NCBI RefSeq assembly: GCF_001536285.1
Contig: NZ_FAOZ01000020.1
Coordinates: forward strand, 62,001 to 126,000
Source of the DNA: Parafrankia irregularis
Lineage (GTDB): Bacteria > Actinomycetota > Actinomycetes > Frankiales > Frankiaceae
Length of the DNA: 64,000 nt
Reading direction: 5' to 3'
In this document: in pieces, positions 18,168 through 27,592 of the stretch
Position numbering within the stretch: position 1 is the stretch's first letter
How the letters are laid out: each line of letters begins with the position of its first letter
The notes under the pieces: generated by a model
What the model was told of the DNA's origin: nothing
The model's input: the letters and a program-made list of their open reading frames with translations, nothing else
The model's database searches: none
Translations under genes and position numbers: made by a program

Positions 18168-18225
18168 CTTGCCCCGTTAGCTGCGCTTACACTCTTGTCT
18201 CGCCAACGGGGGTAGACGGCGGGGG

Positions 18226-20232
18226 GTGTCGGCCATGCGCCGGCTCGGTTCGCATTACGTCCTGAGCGAGCGGCTCGGCCGCGGCGCGACGGGTGAGGTC
18301 TGGCGCGGCGAGCGGGAGGCGGACGGCACGCCGGTCGCCGTCAAGATCCTGCGCGCCGAGCTGGCGGACGACGACGAGGTCGTCGACCGGTTCCTGCGGG
18401 AACGCAGGGTCCTGCTCGCCTTCGACCATCCGCATCTGGTCAAGGTCCGCGATCTCGTCGCCGAGGGCGGGACACTGGCGATCGTCATGGACCTGGTCGA
18501 CGGGGTCGACCTGCGTGGGCACCTTCGCCGCCACGGTCCGCTGGAGCCGGCCGAAGCGGTGCGACTGGCCGCCGAGGTGCTCGACGCGCTGGGCGCCGTG
18601 CACCGCCAGGGGGTGGTGCACCGCGACGTCAAACCGGAGAACATCCTGGTCGACACCACCGACCCGGGCCGCCCGCGGGCCATGCTGACCGACTTCGGGA
18701 TCGCCCGGCTCGCCCACGGCCCGGCGATGACCCGGCTCACCGGGCTGATCGGCACCCCCCGTTACATGGCGCCGGAGCTCTCGGACGGCACCCGCGCCAC
18801 CCCCTCAGCGGATCTCTACAGCCTCGGGGTCGTCCTGTACGAGCTGCTCAGCGGCCGGCCGCCGTTCGACGCGGAACACCCGATCGCGATGCTGCGCGCG
18901 CACCTGGAGCAGACGCCCGCGCCCCTCGACGAGCTGCCGGGCACGCTCTGGCCCACCCTCGCCCGCCTGCTCGCCAAGACGCCGGCCGACCGGCCGGGCA
19001 CCGCCGGCCAGGCCCGGCTGGAACTCACGACCGCGCTGCCGGGGGCACCGAACACCACGACAGATCCGAACGGCCCGGGCAGCCCGGATGGCCCGGATCA
19101 TCAGAACGACCCGGACGCAACCATGATTTCCACCGGCGGATCGGCCCCAGCCGGGAAGACGACGGCCGGGGCGGACAGGTCCGCGACTCCGGACGAAACG
19201 ATCATCTCGCCGCGACTGACCACCCCGTTGCCCGCCACCACTGCGCCCGAGACCGCTCTGCCCGCCACCGCTGATCCCACGCTCAACACGCTCCTCTCCC
19301 CAGTGCTCGCCAGCGACTCCCCGGTGACGACCAACGGGCCGGCGAAAGGCGGCGCGGCGCCGAGCGGCCCAGCCGCGGAGTCGATCGACGCCGCCCCAGC
19401 CCCAGCTCCGGTCGCCTCCCCGGGCAGGGCCCGGCCCGGCTGGCCGGTGTGGGTCGGGGTCGCCGCCGCGGCGGCGGTGCTCATCTCGGCCGGGTCATGG
19501 GCCCTGGCCGCGGCCGGTGGCGGGGGCGGCGGCGGCGACCAGGGCAGCAGCACCGCCGCCGTGGTGAACCCCCTGGCGTCCGCAGGGCCCGGCAAGCCAG
19601 CGACAGCGACCGGCACAGCGGCGACGACGACAGCCACGTCGGCGGCAGCGAACGGTTCGGGGACCGCCTCGCCATCCGGGGCGCCGTCTCCGTCCGCGAC
19701 GGCGGACGTCGCGACCGCCGGTCCGGGTCCGACCAGGGAAGCGGTCCCCCAGCCTGCCCACCAGACCCAGCCAAACCAGGCCAACCAGCCCACCGCGCAG
19801 CCGCCGGCCCAGACCACCGACGACGGGCGCGGCACCGTCCCGGGGGTGGTCGGCCAGACGCTCGACGGCGCCGCGGCCACCCTGAAACAGGCCGGCTTCA
19901 ACAACCTTCCATACCTGTACAACTGCTACGGAGGCTCCGCCGGGCGGGTGGTGAGCCAGAATCCGTCCGGCGGCACGCGCCTGGACCGCTCCGCGCCGGT
20001 GCGCCTGCAGGTCGAGGCGAACAACTGCGCGAAGGTGCCCGACGTCCGAGGGCTGTCCCTCAGCGCGGCCGCCGCCGCGATCAAGCAGCGAGGCTTCAAC
20101 AACATCCCTTACATATACGAATGCCTCGGCTCGACGGCCCTGCTGACGGTCATCACCCAGTCCCCGGCCCCCGGGACCGACCTGGTCATCTCCCAGCCCG
20201 TCGAGCTCCATCTGCAGGCCAACAACTGCTGA
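18226..20232 (+). CDS. PASTA-domain Ser/Thr protein kinase
   Basis: 668 aa. The kinase domain (about 10-275) is complete: Gly loop LGRGATGEV, K40 in VAVKIL, HRDVKPEN at 132-139, DFG, and the APE-type motif MAPE. A Thr/Pro-rich linker (about 275-405), one membrane helix (about 406-430), an extracellular Ser/Thr/Ala linker and two PASTA domains (about 538-602 and 603-668) follow. The PASTA domains contain matched NNC/YNCYGG and NNC/YECLGS motifs, so each has a cysteine pair. PknB-like kinases of this layout sense peptidoglycan or lipid II and phosphorylate growth and division proteins. Start: GTG at 18226 or ATG at 18235, with a G-rich RBS just upstream. No partner phosphatase is adjacent. Confidence 0.93.
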   Translation: MSAMRRLGSHYVLSERLGRGATGEVWRGEREADGTPVAVKILRAELADDDEVVDRFLRERRVLLAFDHPHLVKVRDLVAEGGTLAIVMDLVDGVDLRGHLRRHGPLEPAEAVRLAAEVLDALGAVHRQGVVHRDVKPENILVDTTDPGRPRAMLTDFGIARLAHGPAMTRLTGLIGTPRYMAPELSDGTRATPSADLYSLGVVLYELLSGRPPFDAEHPIAMLRAHLEQTPAPLDELPGTLWPTLARLLAKTPADRPGTAGQARLELTTALPGAPNTTTDPNGPGSPDGPDHQNDPDATMISTGGSAPAGKTTAGADRSATPDETIISPRLTTPLPATTAPETALPATADPTLNTLLSPVLASDSPVTTNGPAKGGAAPSGPAAESIDAAPAPAPVASPGRARPGWPVWVGVAAAAAVLISAGSWALAAAGGGGGGGDQGSSTAAVVNPLASAGPGKPATATGTAATTTATSAAANGSGTASPSGAPSPSATADVATAGPGPTREAVPQPAHQTQPNQANQPTAQPPAQTTDDGRGTVPGVVGQTLDGAAATLKQAGFNNLPYLYNCYGGSAGRVVSQNPSGGTRLDRSAPVRLQVEANNCAKVPDVRGLSLSAAAAAIKQRGFNNIPYIYECLGSTALLTVITQSPAPGTDLVISQPVELHLQANNC

Positions 20233-20328
20233 CCGGCTGCGCCAGTAACGGAACGTCGTCACCGAGCCGTCAGTCCGCCTGGCAGCCGAGTGACCGCAAG
20301 GGCTGCGCCGCCGTTGCGGCTTCCGAGA

Positions 20329-20376
20329 AAGAAATGAGGATTTCGGCTGCCGCAGCAACCGAAATCCTCACTTCTT
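20329..20376. terminator. 18-bp stem hairpin between convergent genes
   Basis: Arms 20329-20346 and 20359-20376 (core GAGGATTTCGG / CCGAAATCCTC) pair over 18 bp with one mismatch around a 12-nt loop. It lies between the PASTA kinase and the VOC gene. It shares a GAGGAT...ATCCTC outline with hairpins near 38.7 kb and 54.8 kb. Confidence 0.65.
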
Positions 20377-20509
20377 GCGGATCGTAAAGCGACTGCATGC
20401 CCCGTTTGTCACTATTGACGGAAATTGCCGGCGCTTTCCAACGCAGGATTCCAGTCGGGGCCCGGTCGATCCAGCCGACCGGGCCGGCATCGGCGAACCA
20501 GTCGAGCCG

Positions 20510-20917
20510 TCAGCCGGCGTGGCAGCAGACCTCGAGCTCCATACCGTCCGGATCGCGGAAGAACAGTGACCACTCGCCGCCGAGGCGCTGGATCTCCCCG
20601 ATGTCGGCGCCCAGCTCGCGCAGCCGGTCACGGGTCGCCTCCAGAGTGGCCAGGGAGTCCACCGCCAGGCCGAAATGGTCGATGGGCCCCCGCCCGCCGA
20701 TGCGGCGCCGCTCTCCGATGATCTCCTCGGCCGGCACCTCGAAGACGTTGAGCGCGGCACCCCCGCCGAGGTCGAGAATCGCCATCCGAGGGTGGCCTTC
20801 TCGCGCCGCCATCTCGAAGGTGACCACGGCTTCGAAAGCGTCGGAATAGAACTTCACAATATTGTCAAGATCAGCTGTAAGCGTGGCGACGTGGTTGAAT
20901 CCCGCGGTGGTTGGCAC
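20510..20917 (-). CDS. VOC-family (glyoxalase/dioxygenase-fold) protein
   Basis: 135 aa, one VOC module pair: FNHVATLTADLDNIVKFYSDAF at the start, then DHFGLAVDSLATLEATRDRL and LFFRDPDGMELEV near the end. His (HVA), His (DHFG) and Glu (ELEV) could form the usual metal site. GTG start at 20917 with GAGGACGCA ahead. Possible roles are glyoxalase, ring-cleavage dioxygenase or antibiotic resistance; sequence alone does not choose. The next gene on the strand is an acyl-CoA ligase with 54 bp between, so an operon is possible. Confidence 0.85.
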   Translation of the reverse strand: MPTTAGFNHVATLTADLDNIVKFYSDAFEAVVTFEMAAREGHPRMAILDLGGGAALNVFEVPAEEIIGERRRIGGRGPIDHFGLAVDSLATLEATRDRLRELGADIGEIQRLGGEWSLFFRDPDGMELEVCCHAG

Positions 20918-20971
20918 TGCGTCCTCAATTCACTCGGAACACCGGCTTCACCACAGTCTGACATCGACCCG

Positions 20972-22597
20972 TCAGGTGTTGGTGCGGGCCACCAAACCGG
21001 CCAGCGCCGACCGGTCGATCTTGTGAAGCGGGGTGAGGGGCAGCGCGTCGACCAGGACCAGGTCCTCGGGCAGCTTGTAGGTGGCCAGCTGGCCACGCAG
21101 GTGGGCGGTGAGATCGGCGAGCGTCGGCGGCCGGTCCGGGTCGCGCGCCACGACCACCGCCACCCCACGCTCACCGAGGATCTCGTCGGCCCGCGGCTGC
21201 ACCGCGCACTCGGCGACCAGTGGATGGGTGCTCAGCAGCGCCTCCACCTCGGCCGGGATCACGTTGTAGCCGCCGCGGATGTACATCTCCTTCTTCCGGC
21301 CACGCAACCGGACCAGGCCCCGCTCGTCGACGAGGGCCAGATCCCCGCTGCAGACCCAGCCGTCGACCAGCGCCTCGGCGGTGGCCCGCGGGTTACGCCA
21401 GTAGCCGGCCATCGCGCTCGGGGTGTGCAGCCAGAGCTCGCCGACCTGGCCCGTCGGCAGCGGCCGGCCGTCGTCGTCCCGGATCTCGGCCCTGATCCCC
21501 GGTCGTGGGCGGCCGACCGAGTGCATCGCCTCGTCGTCGTCGGCGTCCGGGGCGGTGCCCAGGCCGCAGCCACCGGTCTCGGTGGACGAATACCGCACGC
21601 AGTAGGGCGCCCCGAACCGGCGCCGGGCCTCGGCGACGAGCGCCGGCGGTGAGGCAGCGGCCCCCGCGATGAGCATCTGGACCGCCGACAGGTCGAAACC
21701 GTCGAAGTCCGGATGGCGCAGCATGAGCGCCAGCTGCGGCGCGACGGCGTTGACCACCGGCACCCGCTGCGCCGCCAGCAGGGCCAGCGTCCGCCCGGCA
21801 TCCCAGCGGTCCTGCAGATGGATGCGCAGGCCACGGCGCAGATACCAGGGCAGCTTCGTCATGAAGCCGACGTGGGCGAACTGCGTGGAGTTGAGCATCG
21901 GCTCGCCGGGGGTCCCCGACCACTCCCGGCCCGTGTCGATAAGGGCCACCGCGTCGAGCTGGGCTTCGGTGAACACCGCGGCCTTGGGTGCCCCGGTGGT
22001 GCCGGATGTGAACACGATCGCGACCGGGCGGGCCGGGTCAGCCGGTGGCGTGGCCGGAACCGGCGTGCGCGCGCCGCTCCCGCGCGCCCATCGCAGCAGC
22101 TCGTCCACCTCACCGGGCTCGCTCAGCACGAGCTTGGGATCGACGGATTCGGTCAGCCGCTCCTGCTCGGGCGGTGCGAGGGCCGGGTTGACCCCGGCGG
22201 TGACAGCGCCCAGCTTCGCCGCGGCCAGATAGGCGAGCACGTACTGGCCGCGTGACGGCAGCCGGAGCACGATCCGGTCACCGGGGCCGAGCCCGCGGGC
22301 GGCGAGGCCCGCGGCGACGCTGTCGGAACGCTGGTCGAGCTCGGCGAAGCTGAGCCGGGCTCCGTCCGGCTCGACGAGGGCGGTGGCCGCGCCGAACCTC
22401 CGGCCGGCCTCCCGGACGGTGTCGGGCAGCCGCACCGGTGATGACGACGGCGCGCGCACCGCGGGCACCGCGGGCACCGCGGCCGACGCAGCCGGACCGA
22501 CCGGAACGACCGGAACTGCTTGCCCGGACGGCACCGGGCTGTTCGCCGCGGCCGGAGCGAGGGGACCGTTCACGGGTGACGCGGGATGTCCGTCCAC
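20972..22597 (-). CDS. AMP-dependent acyl-CoA synthetase/ligase
   Basis: 541 aa, ANL superfamily. Adenylation motifs: P-loop FTSGTTGAPKA, YSSTETGG (A5), CSGDLALVDERG (A7), the hinge KKEMYIRGGYNV (A8) and the C-terminal catalytic Lys in HKIDR (A10). The first 55 residues are a Pro/Ala/Val-rich tail with repeated PAVPAV-type steps, absent from most homologues; a later start is possible. It activates a carboxylic acid as acyl-AMP and transfers it to CoA. The acid is unknown (aryl or fatty). It faces away from the FetB-like gene. Confidence 0.9.
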   Translation of the reverse strand: MDGHPASPVNGPLAPAAANSPVPSGQAVPVVPVGPAASAAVPAVPAVRAPSSSPVRLPDTVREAGRRFGAATALVEPDGARLSFAELDQRSDSVAAGLAARGLGPGDRIVLRLPSRGQYVLAYLAAAKLGAVTAGVNPALAPPEQERLTESVDPKLVLSEPGEVDELLRWARGSGARTPVPATPPADPARPVAIVFTSGTTGAPKAAVFTEAQLDAVALIDTGREWSGTPGEPMLNSTQFAHVGFMTKLPWYLRRGLRIHLQDRWDAGRTLALLAAQRVPVVNAVAPQLALMLRHPDFDGFDLSAVQMLIAGAAASPPALVAEARRRFGAPYCVRYSSTETGGCGLGTAPDADDDEAMHSVGRPRPGIRAEIRDDDGRPLPTGQVGELWLHTPSAMAGYWRNPRATAEALVDGWVCSGDLALVDERGLVRLRGRKKEMYIRGGYNVIPAEVEALLSTHPLVAECAVQPRADEILGERGVAVVVARDPDRPPTLADLTAHLRGQLATYKLPEDLVLVDALPLTPLHKIDRSALAGLVARTNT

Positions 22598-22748
22598 GGG
22601 TGAATCGTCTCCTCCCAGGTGTCGCCGACGCCATCAACCGCGGTGACCCGCTGAAAGCGCCGCCGGTGGCCTATGACATCCCGGCCGGTCCGCCGTCGGT
22701 CATGCTGGATCGTCGTCCGGTCATCCGGCGAGTGAAGGGGCCGCGTCG

Positions 22749-23516
22749 ATGCCGATGGACGCACATCTGGTCATCGGGCTCGGCTGCCTGGTCGCGGTGG
22801 CGGCCGGGTGCCTGCTGTGGGCCCGGGTCGACCGGGCTCCGGCGGTGGCGACCGCGGTGGTGCGGGCCGTCATCCAGCTCACGCTGGTCAGCCTCGCGCT
22901 ACGCGGCGTGTTCGCGGCCCCACCGGCCGCCGTGGCGGCGCTGGCCGTGATGCTGACCGCCGCAGTGATCACCGCCGCGCGCAGGCTGACGGCCTTCCAC
23001 CGACCGCTGCCGGCCGTGGCCGGCTCGTGCGTGGCCGGCGCCGCGGTGACCCTGGGCATCGTGTTCGCCGTGCCGGTTCTCGACCCGTCGACCCGGCACC
23101 TGATCGCCCTGTCCGGCAGCGTCTTCGGCGGCACCATGACGGCCTGCACCCTGGTCGGCCGCCGACTGGCCGACGGGCTCGTCCGCCGCCGTGACGAGGT
23201 CGAAGGATGGCTCGCCCTCGGCGCCACCCCGCGGCAGGCCTGCGCGCAGATCGCCCGTCAGGCCGTCGGCGAGGCGCTGGTGCCCGCCCTCGACCAGACC
23301 CGCACCACCGGACTGGTGACCCTGCCCGGCGCGTTCGTCGGAGCACTGCTGGGCGGCGCGAGCCCGGCCGACGCGGCCCGCTTCCAGATCGTCATCCTGA
23401 CCGGCCTGCTCACCGCCGAGACGGTCGCCGCCGTCGCCCTCGCCTACCTCCTCGGCGCTCCCCGTGTACTCCCCTCCGCCGGCGAGCACCAACCAGCCCA
23501 CCGCGGCGCCCCGTAG
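22749..23516 (+). CDS. UPF0014/FetB-like ABC permease
   Basis: 255 aa, about seven hydrophobic helices. The family hallmark LDQTRTTGLVTLPGAFVGALL, followed by GGASPADAARFQIV, is intact, with LGATPRQA and ALSGSVFGGTM earlier. FetB with the ATPase FetA exports iron and protects against peroxide in E. coli; other members are of unknown role. No fetA-like ATPase gene lies next to it here, so it either borrows an ATPase or the partner lies elsewhere. The start could be the first Met or the second (MDAHL) two codons on. Confidence 0.85.
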   Translation: MPMDAHLVIGLGCLVAVAAGCLLWARVDRAPAVATAVVRAVIQLTLVSLALRGVFAAPPAAVAALAVMLTAAVITAARRLTAFHRPLPAVAGSCVAGAAVTLGIVFAVPVLDPSTRHLIALSGSVFGGTMTACTLVGRRLADGLVRRRDEVEGWLALGATPRQACAQIARQAVGEALVPALDQTRTTGLVTLPGAFVGALLGGASPADAARFQIVILTGLLTAETVAAVALAYLLGAPRVLPSAGEHQPAHRGAP

Positions 23517-23675
23517 CGCCGTCCCAGCCGATCAGCGGACCAATGACCCGGGCGTCGGCGGACCGTGCGAGCCGACGACCGGCCTCGGTTCGAGTCCAGT
23601 GCCGGACCTCAGTGTTTCCTCTCGGGAAGCACCGAAGACGATCCTGAGAGAGCCACAGCACACTGCGAGGCGACG

Positions 23676-24752
23676 TTGATTCATCCTGCCCCCGCCGGGA
23701 TCAGCACTCCGGCCCTTGTCGTCGATCTCGACACCGTCGAGGACAACATCGCCCGGATGGCCCGGATCGCCACCGAGCGAGGGTTCGAGGTGCGACCCCA
23801 CATCAAGACCCACAAGACCCCGCAGCTCGCCGCGCTGCAACGCGCCTCGGGTGCCAGCGGCCTCACCGTGGCCACCATCGGCGAGGCCGAGGCCTTCGCC
23901 GACGCCGCGTTCGACGACCTGTTCATCGCATACCCCCTGTGGCTCGACCAGGCCAGGAGTAACCGGCTGCGGCGGCTGGCCGATCGCGCGCAGGTCACGG
24001 TCGGCGTCGACTCCGTCCCGGCCGCCCGTCGCCTCGGCGCGGCGAACCTGCCGGTAGAGGTGATGATCGAGGTGGACAGCGGCCATCACCGCAGCGGAGT
24101 GGCACCCGGTGACGCCGTCGGCCCGGCCCTCGCCGCCGTCGAAGCCGGTCTGCGGCTGCGCGGCCTGTTCACCTTCCCCGGCCACGCCTACCACCCCGGC
24201 GCCCGCATACGGGCGGCGCGTGACGAGGCGACCGCCCTGGCTACCGCGGCCGACGCCCTTCGAGCCGCCGGTCTGCACCCCACCGTGCTCAGCGGCGGCT
24301 CGACCCCGACCGCGGCGTACACACGACCGGGAACGGTCACCGAACTGCGCCCCGGGGTGTACGTGTTCAACGACGCGCAGCAGCTCGCGCTCGGTGCATG
24401 TAGCCCAGATCAGATCGGGCTCGCCGCCGCGACGACAGTGGTGAGCGCACCCGAGCCCGGCCGGTTCGTACTCGACGCCGGAAGCAAGGTACTCGGCGCC
24501 GACCGCCCCCCGTGGGCACCCGGATTCGGCTTCCTTCCGGCGTTTCCGGAGGCGGTCGTGACCGCACTGTCCGAGCACCACGCCGTGGTCACCGCCCCGC
24601 CGGGCCATCCGATTCCCACGATCGGGGAGACGACATTCATCGTGCCCAACCATGTCTGCTCGGCTGTGAACCTGGCCGACAGCCTCGTCGTCACCCGAGG
24701 CGGCACGGTGGTCGACCACTGGCCGGTCAGCGCCCGCGGCGCCAATCGCTGA
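23676..24752 (+). CDS. D-threonine aldolase / D-serine dehydratase-like PLP enzyme
   Basis: 358 aa from a TTG at 23676, chosen because GCGAGG sits 5 nt upstream and the frame then begins directly at the conserved ISTPALVVDLDTVEDN segment; the frame extends to 23565 but that part looks non-coding. The alanine-racemase-type barrel has the PLP-lysine motif RPHIKTHK at about 40-47. The C-terminal domain has the metal-site motif VPNHVC. The family cleaves D-3-hydroxy-amino acids to glycine and aldehyde, or deaminates D-serine, with PLP and a divalent metal. The 5' neighbour is the FetB-like gene (160 bp); no functional link is apparent. Confidence 0.88.
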   Translation: MIHPAPAGISTPALVVDLDTVEDNIARMARIATERGFEVRPHIKTHKTPQLAALQRASGASGLTVATIGEAEAFADAAFDDLFIAYPLWLDQARSNRLRRLADRAQVTVGVDSVPAARRLGAANLPVEVMIEVDSGHHRSGVAPGDAVGPALAAVEAGLRLRGLFTFPGHAYHPGARIRAARDEATALATAADALRAAGLHPTVLSGGSTPTAAYTRPGTVTELRPGVYVFNDAQQLALGACSPDQIGLAAATTVVSAPEPGRFVLDAGSKVLGADRPPWAPGFGFLPAFPEAVVTALSEHHAVVTAPPGHPIPTIGETTFIVPNHVCSAVNLADSLVVTRGGTVVDHWPVSARGANR

Positions 24753-24792
24753 TGGGACCCGTACCGGGTCACTCTGCTTCCGCTCCCTGACC

Positions 24793-25392
24793 TCAGCGAC
24801 CGTGGCGGATGCGATTTCTCAGGAGCGCGACGAGGTTCACCTCGACCGCCTTCCAGTCGTCGTCGATGACCGAGAAGACGACGGTGTCCCGCCAGGAGCC
24901 GTCGCGCCGACGAGCATGCTTCCGGAGCACTCCCTCGCGTCGGGCTCCCAGCCGGTCGACCGCACGCAGCGAGCGCTGGTTGAGGATGTCGACAAGAAGT
25001 TGGACCCGAACGGCGCCGAGCGCGCCAAAGGCGTACCGGAACAGCAGCAGCTTCGCTTCGACGTTGACGGGGCCGCCGCGAATGGCCTCCGAGAGCCACG
25101 TATAACCGATTGTCAGCTGCCGCCTGGCCTCGTCCATCAGGTACAGGGAGGTCGTTCCCACCACTGCCGCCTTCTCCACGTCGACCTGCGCGAGCGCCTG
25201 CCGCGCCGGACTACGCACGGCCGCGGCGACCGTCTCAGCCGACGGCGGCTCCGATTCCGGACCGAAAGGGAAATACCGCAGAATCTCGGGGCTGTCGTGC
25301 GCCTTGGCCAGCGCCTGACAGTCCACTTCTTCCAACGGCCGCAGGAGGACGAACTCCCCCCGCAGGGTCGGCGCTTCGTGCCATTGGCTCAT
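24793..25392 (-). CDS. GNAT acetyltransferase (RimJ/RimL-type)
   Basis: 199 aa. GNAT landmarks: LRGEFVLLRPLEEVDCQAL at the N-terminus, ALGAVRVQLLVDILNQRSLRAVDRLGARREGVLRKHARRRDG-like segment with the conserved Asn (ILNQRS) and the RLGAR region, then DTVVFSVID. This matches the RimJ/RimL N-acetyltransferase group acting on amino groups of proteins, amino acids or drugs with acetyl-CoA. It faces the D-threonine-aldolase gene tail to tail with a 40-bp gap. Confidence 0.85.
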   Translation of the reverse strand: MSQWHEAPTLRGEFVLLRPLEEVDCQALAKAHDSPEILRYFPFGPESEPPSAETVAAAVRSPARQALAQVDVEKAAVVGTTSLYLMDEARRQLTIGYTWLSEAIRGGPVNVEAKLLLFRYAFGALGAVRVQLLVDILNQRSLRAVDRLGARREGVLRKHARRRDGSWRDTVVFSVIDDDWKAVEVNLVALLRNRIRHGR

Positions 25393-25558
25393 CAGGCCAG
25401 CGTAGGCGGGTACGCAAGCTTGCGGACTGGACGGAGATCCGCTGCCGGCGGACCGCGGCCGTCGTCGACGCCGTGGCCGAGTCAGAAGCGTTCACGACCG
25501 AGCAGGCGCCGGGCTGCTAGAACAGCGTGACCGCGCGTAACTGCTACGGGTAACACAG

Positions 25559-25652
25559 GCTGATGGCACGGAGGGCGGGATAACTCGTGAACCGAGCGTT
25601 TACCCTGACAGCCGCGATCGGTTCTGCTTTCGCTGCCCTCCGTGCTGTCAGC
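25559..25652. repeat. 94-bp element with 20-bp imperfect inverted ends
   Basis: GCTGATGGCACGGAGGGCGG (25559-25578) matches the reverse complement of 25633-25652 at 17 of 20 positions. It lies in the 288-bp gap between the GNAT gene and the CU044_5270-type gene, near the latter's 3' end. It could be a long-loop terminator or a small palindromic mobile element; I see no other gene in this gap. Confidence 0.5.
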
Positions 25653-25680
25653 GTCGTCTGCCAATGCGCGTCAACGGACG

Positions 25681-26778
25681 TCACTTGGTGGCACCGACGG
25701 TGGGAACACGCCGGGTCGTGATGATCTCGATGTAGTCCATGATGGTCGGGACATTGGGAAGGTGCAGTCCGGGGGGCGGTGGCGTGCCGACCTGTTCGAT
25801 GGTCAGCGGCGCACCGGTATCGGAGAAGATCACATACGCGACGCCGAGACTGAGGCTGGACTTGTCGGAGACCACCAGGCCCACCGCATGACCGGGCCGG
25901 CCGGCATGGTCACGGGTCGGCCCGGCGTCGAAGACCGCGGGGATCTGCGCGAGGACCTCGTAGAGCGCGGCGTTCTGTGCCGGGTTCGTCAGACCAGTAC
26001 TCAGGAACCTCAGGACCTCGCTCGTGACCCAGAGGTCGACGGGGTAACCCCGTGCCACGGCATAGGCCTTCAGCCTCGCCAGGATCTGCGAGGGGTCGGT
26101 GGGGGTCAGGGCCGGATCGTACTCGGGGGGCACCGGTGGACGGTCGGACCTGCCCTCGATCCAGTCGTCGTCGGGGGGGGTCGGACCGCCGATGTCCGCG
26201 CCGGCGCGGTCGATCTGCTGGATGTACCGTTCGCTGTGCACCGCCCCGTCGTTGCCACGCCACAGGTCCGTGATCGTCGTACGGGCGGTGGTCGTCGCCT
26301 TGTGGCGGGCGACGGCGACGTCGAGCCCGTAGCTCTGGGTGCGGACATAGATGACAGTCCCACTCCCGGCCTGTGCGCTCTCCCGCTGCCGGCGGGCCGC
26401 CTCCGACAGCGCCGCCACCGCACGATCGTGATCACCCGTGGTTGCGGTGAGGAGAGGTTCCGGCAGCAGGGGCAGGGCCGTGGCCTGGTCGTGTGTTCGT
26501 ACGACCGTGAGCCCCAGGAGCGCGCTCGCGAGCACCAGGACCGTGGCTGCCGCCGTCAGGACACCCCGGCGGCCTCGGACCACGGCTCGACCACGTCTGC
26601 GCCCAGGCCGGTGGGACCGGGCGGACGGATCGGCGAGCAGAAGGGCCAGCAGATCCTCCCCACGCCGCTGCTCGACGGCACTGAGGGGGGCATCCGCCAC
26701 CGGGTTGGAGGCGCTCAGGAGCTCGCGCACAACGACGAGATCGTCGATGTCGCCACGGTCGTCGCGGTCGGACATCAT
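25681..26778 (-). CDS. CU044_5270-type membrane protein, probable anti-sigma partner
   Basis: 365 aa: a cytoplasmic N-terminus of about 75 residues, one membrane helix (VLTAAATVLVLASALLGLTVV) and an extracytoplasmic domain with a YVRTQSYGL strand and a DLWRGNDGAVHSERYIQ segment. This is the actinobacterial CU044_5270 family, nearly always encoded after an ECF sigma factor; an anti-sigma role is widely assumed but little tested. Its ATG overlaps the sigma stop (ATGA at 26778-26775), so the two are translationally coupled. Confidence 0.85.
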   Translation of the reverse strand: MMSDRDDRGDIDDLVVVRELLSASNPVADAPLSAVEQRRGEDLLALLLADPSARSHRPGRRRGRAVVRGRRGVLTAAATVLVLASALLGLTVVRTHDQATALPLLPEPLLTATTGDHDRAVAALSEAARRQRESAQAGSGTVIYVRTQSYGLDVAVARHKATTTARTTITDLWRGNDGAVHSERYIQQIDRAGADIGGPTPPDDDWIEGRSDRPPVPPEYDPALTPTDPSQILARLKAYAVARGYPVDLWVTSEVLRFLSTGLTNPAQNAALYEVLAQIPAVFDAGPTRDHAGRPGHAVGLVVSDKSSLSLGVAYVIFSDTGAPLTIEQVGTPPPPGLHLPNVPTIMDYIEIITTRRVPTVGATK

Positions 26779-27389
26779 GACCCTTCCTGGAAAGTCATCG
26801 AAGCTGGGGCTTCGGCGACGGTCGGCGTCGAGGCGGCTTCCGCCAGGGCCGCCTCGAGACGGCGCCGGGCACGGTGCAGACGCACCTTCGCCGTGGCGGC
26901 GGACACCTCCAGAGCCACCGACAGGCCGCGAAGATCCAGCCCCTCCCAGCCAGCGAGCTGCAGGATCTCCCGGTCATCCGGAGAAAGCCGCTCCAACGCC
27001 TGCCAGGCCATGTCTCTGCGTACCGCCTCGTCGGCGATGTCCTCATCGGTCAGGGCGGTCGGGTCGGTGGCCAGCCCGAACCCGACCATCCGGACTTCGA
27101 GCCGCAGCCGCCGGATCCCCGCGCGGCGCTGGTTACGCACGACGTTGCCGGCGATTCCGTACAGCCACGCCCGGATCTCGTCCGAGGCGGCGGGGCGTCG
27201 CTGCCAATGCCGCCAAGCCGCGAGGAAGGTCTCCGACACGACGTCCCAGGCGGCCTCGTCACTTTCAAGGCGTCGCTGCGCGAACCGCAGGACCGCCCCG
27301 CGGTGCTCCCGGAACAGCGCCTCGAACGAGGGCACGGCCAGACTGGCAGGCACAGGGACAGTCCTTCCTCGGGGCGTCATCCCGTTCAT
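26775..27389 (-). CDS. ECF-type sigma-70 factor
   Basis: 204 aa from the ATG at 27389, which has a G-run RBS (GGGGGG) 6-11 nt upstream; ATG 27380 is possible. Region 2 (FEALFREHRGAVLRFAQRRL, DVVSETFLAAWRHWQRR, EIRAWLYGIAGNVVRNQ) and region 4 (ALERLSPDDREILQLAGWEGL, then LRGLSVALEVSAATAKVRLHRARRRLE) are complete. With the following CU044_5270-type membrane protein it forms an envelope-sensing sigma/anti-sigma module. Regulon and signal are unknown. Confidence 0.92.
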   Translation of the reverse strand: MNGMTPRGRTVPVPASLAVPSFEALFREHRGAVLRFAQRRLESDEAAWDVVSETFLAAWRHWQRRPAASDEIRAWLYGIAGNVVRNQRRAGIRRLRLEVRMVGFGLATDPTALTDEDIADEAVRRDMAWQALERLSPDDREILQLAGWEGLDLRGLSVALEVSAATAKVRLHRARRRLEAALAEAASTPTVAEAPASMTFQEGS

Positions 27390-27592
27390 GTCCAGCACCC
27401 CCCACCCGGTTACATCCACCGTCCTTCCCACCAAGATGTCGTCTGGATATCCGGGACCCCGGACGGCGCCCGCTTACGCAATCACCGCCGCGACGACGAA
27501 GGACTCGCCCTCAGCTGGCATGAGGCAAGAACGTCTTCCCCCCACCGAGGGCCCACAAAGGCCGCCCGCACAGCGATGACCCGTCCGGCGGG

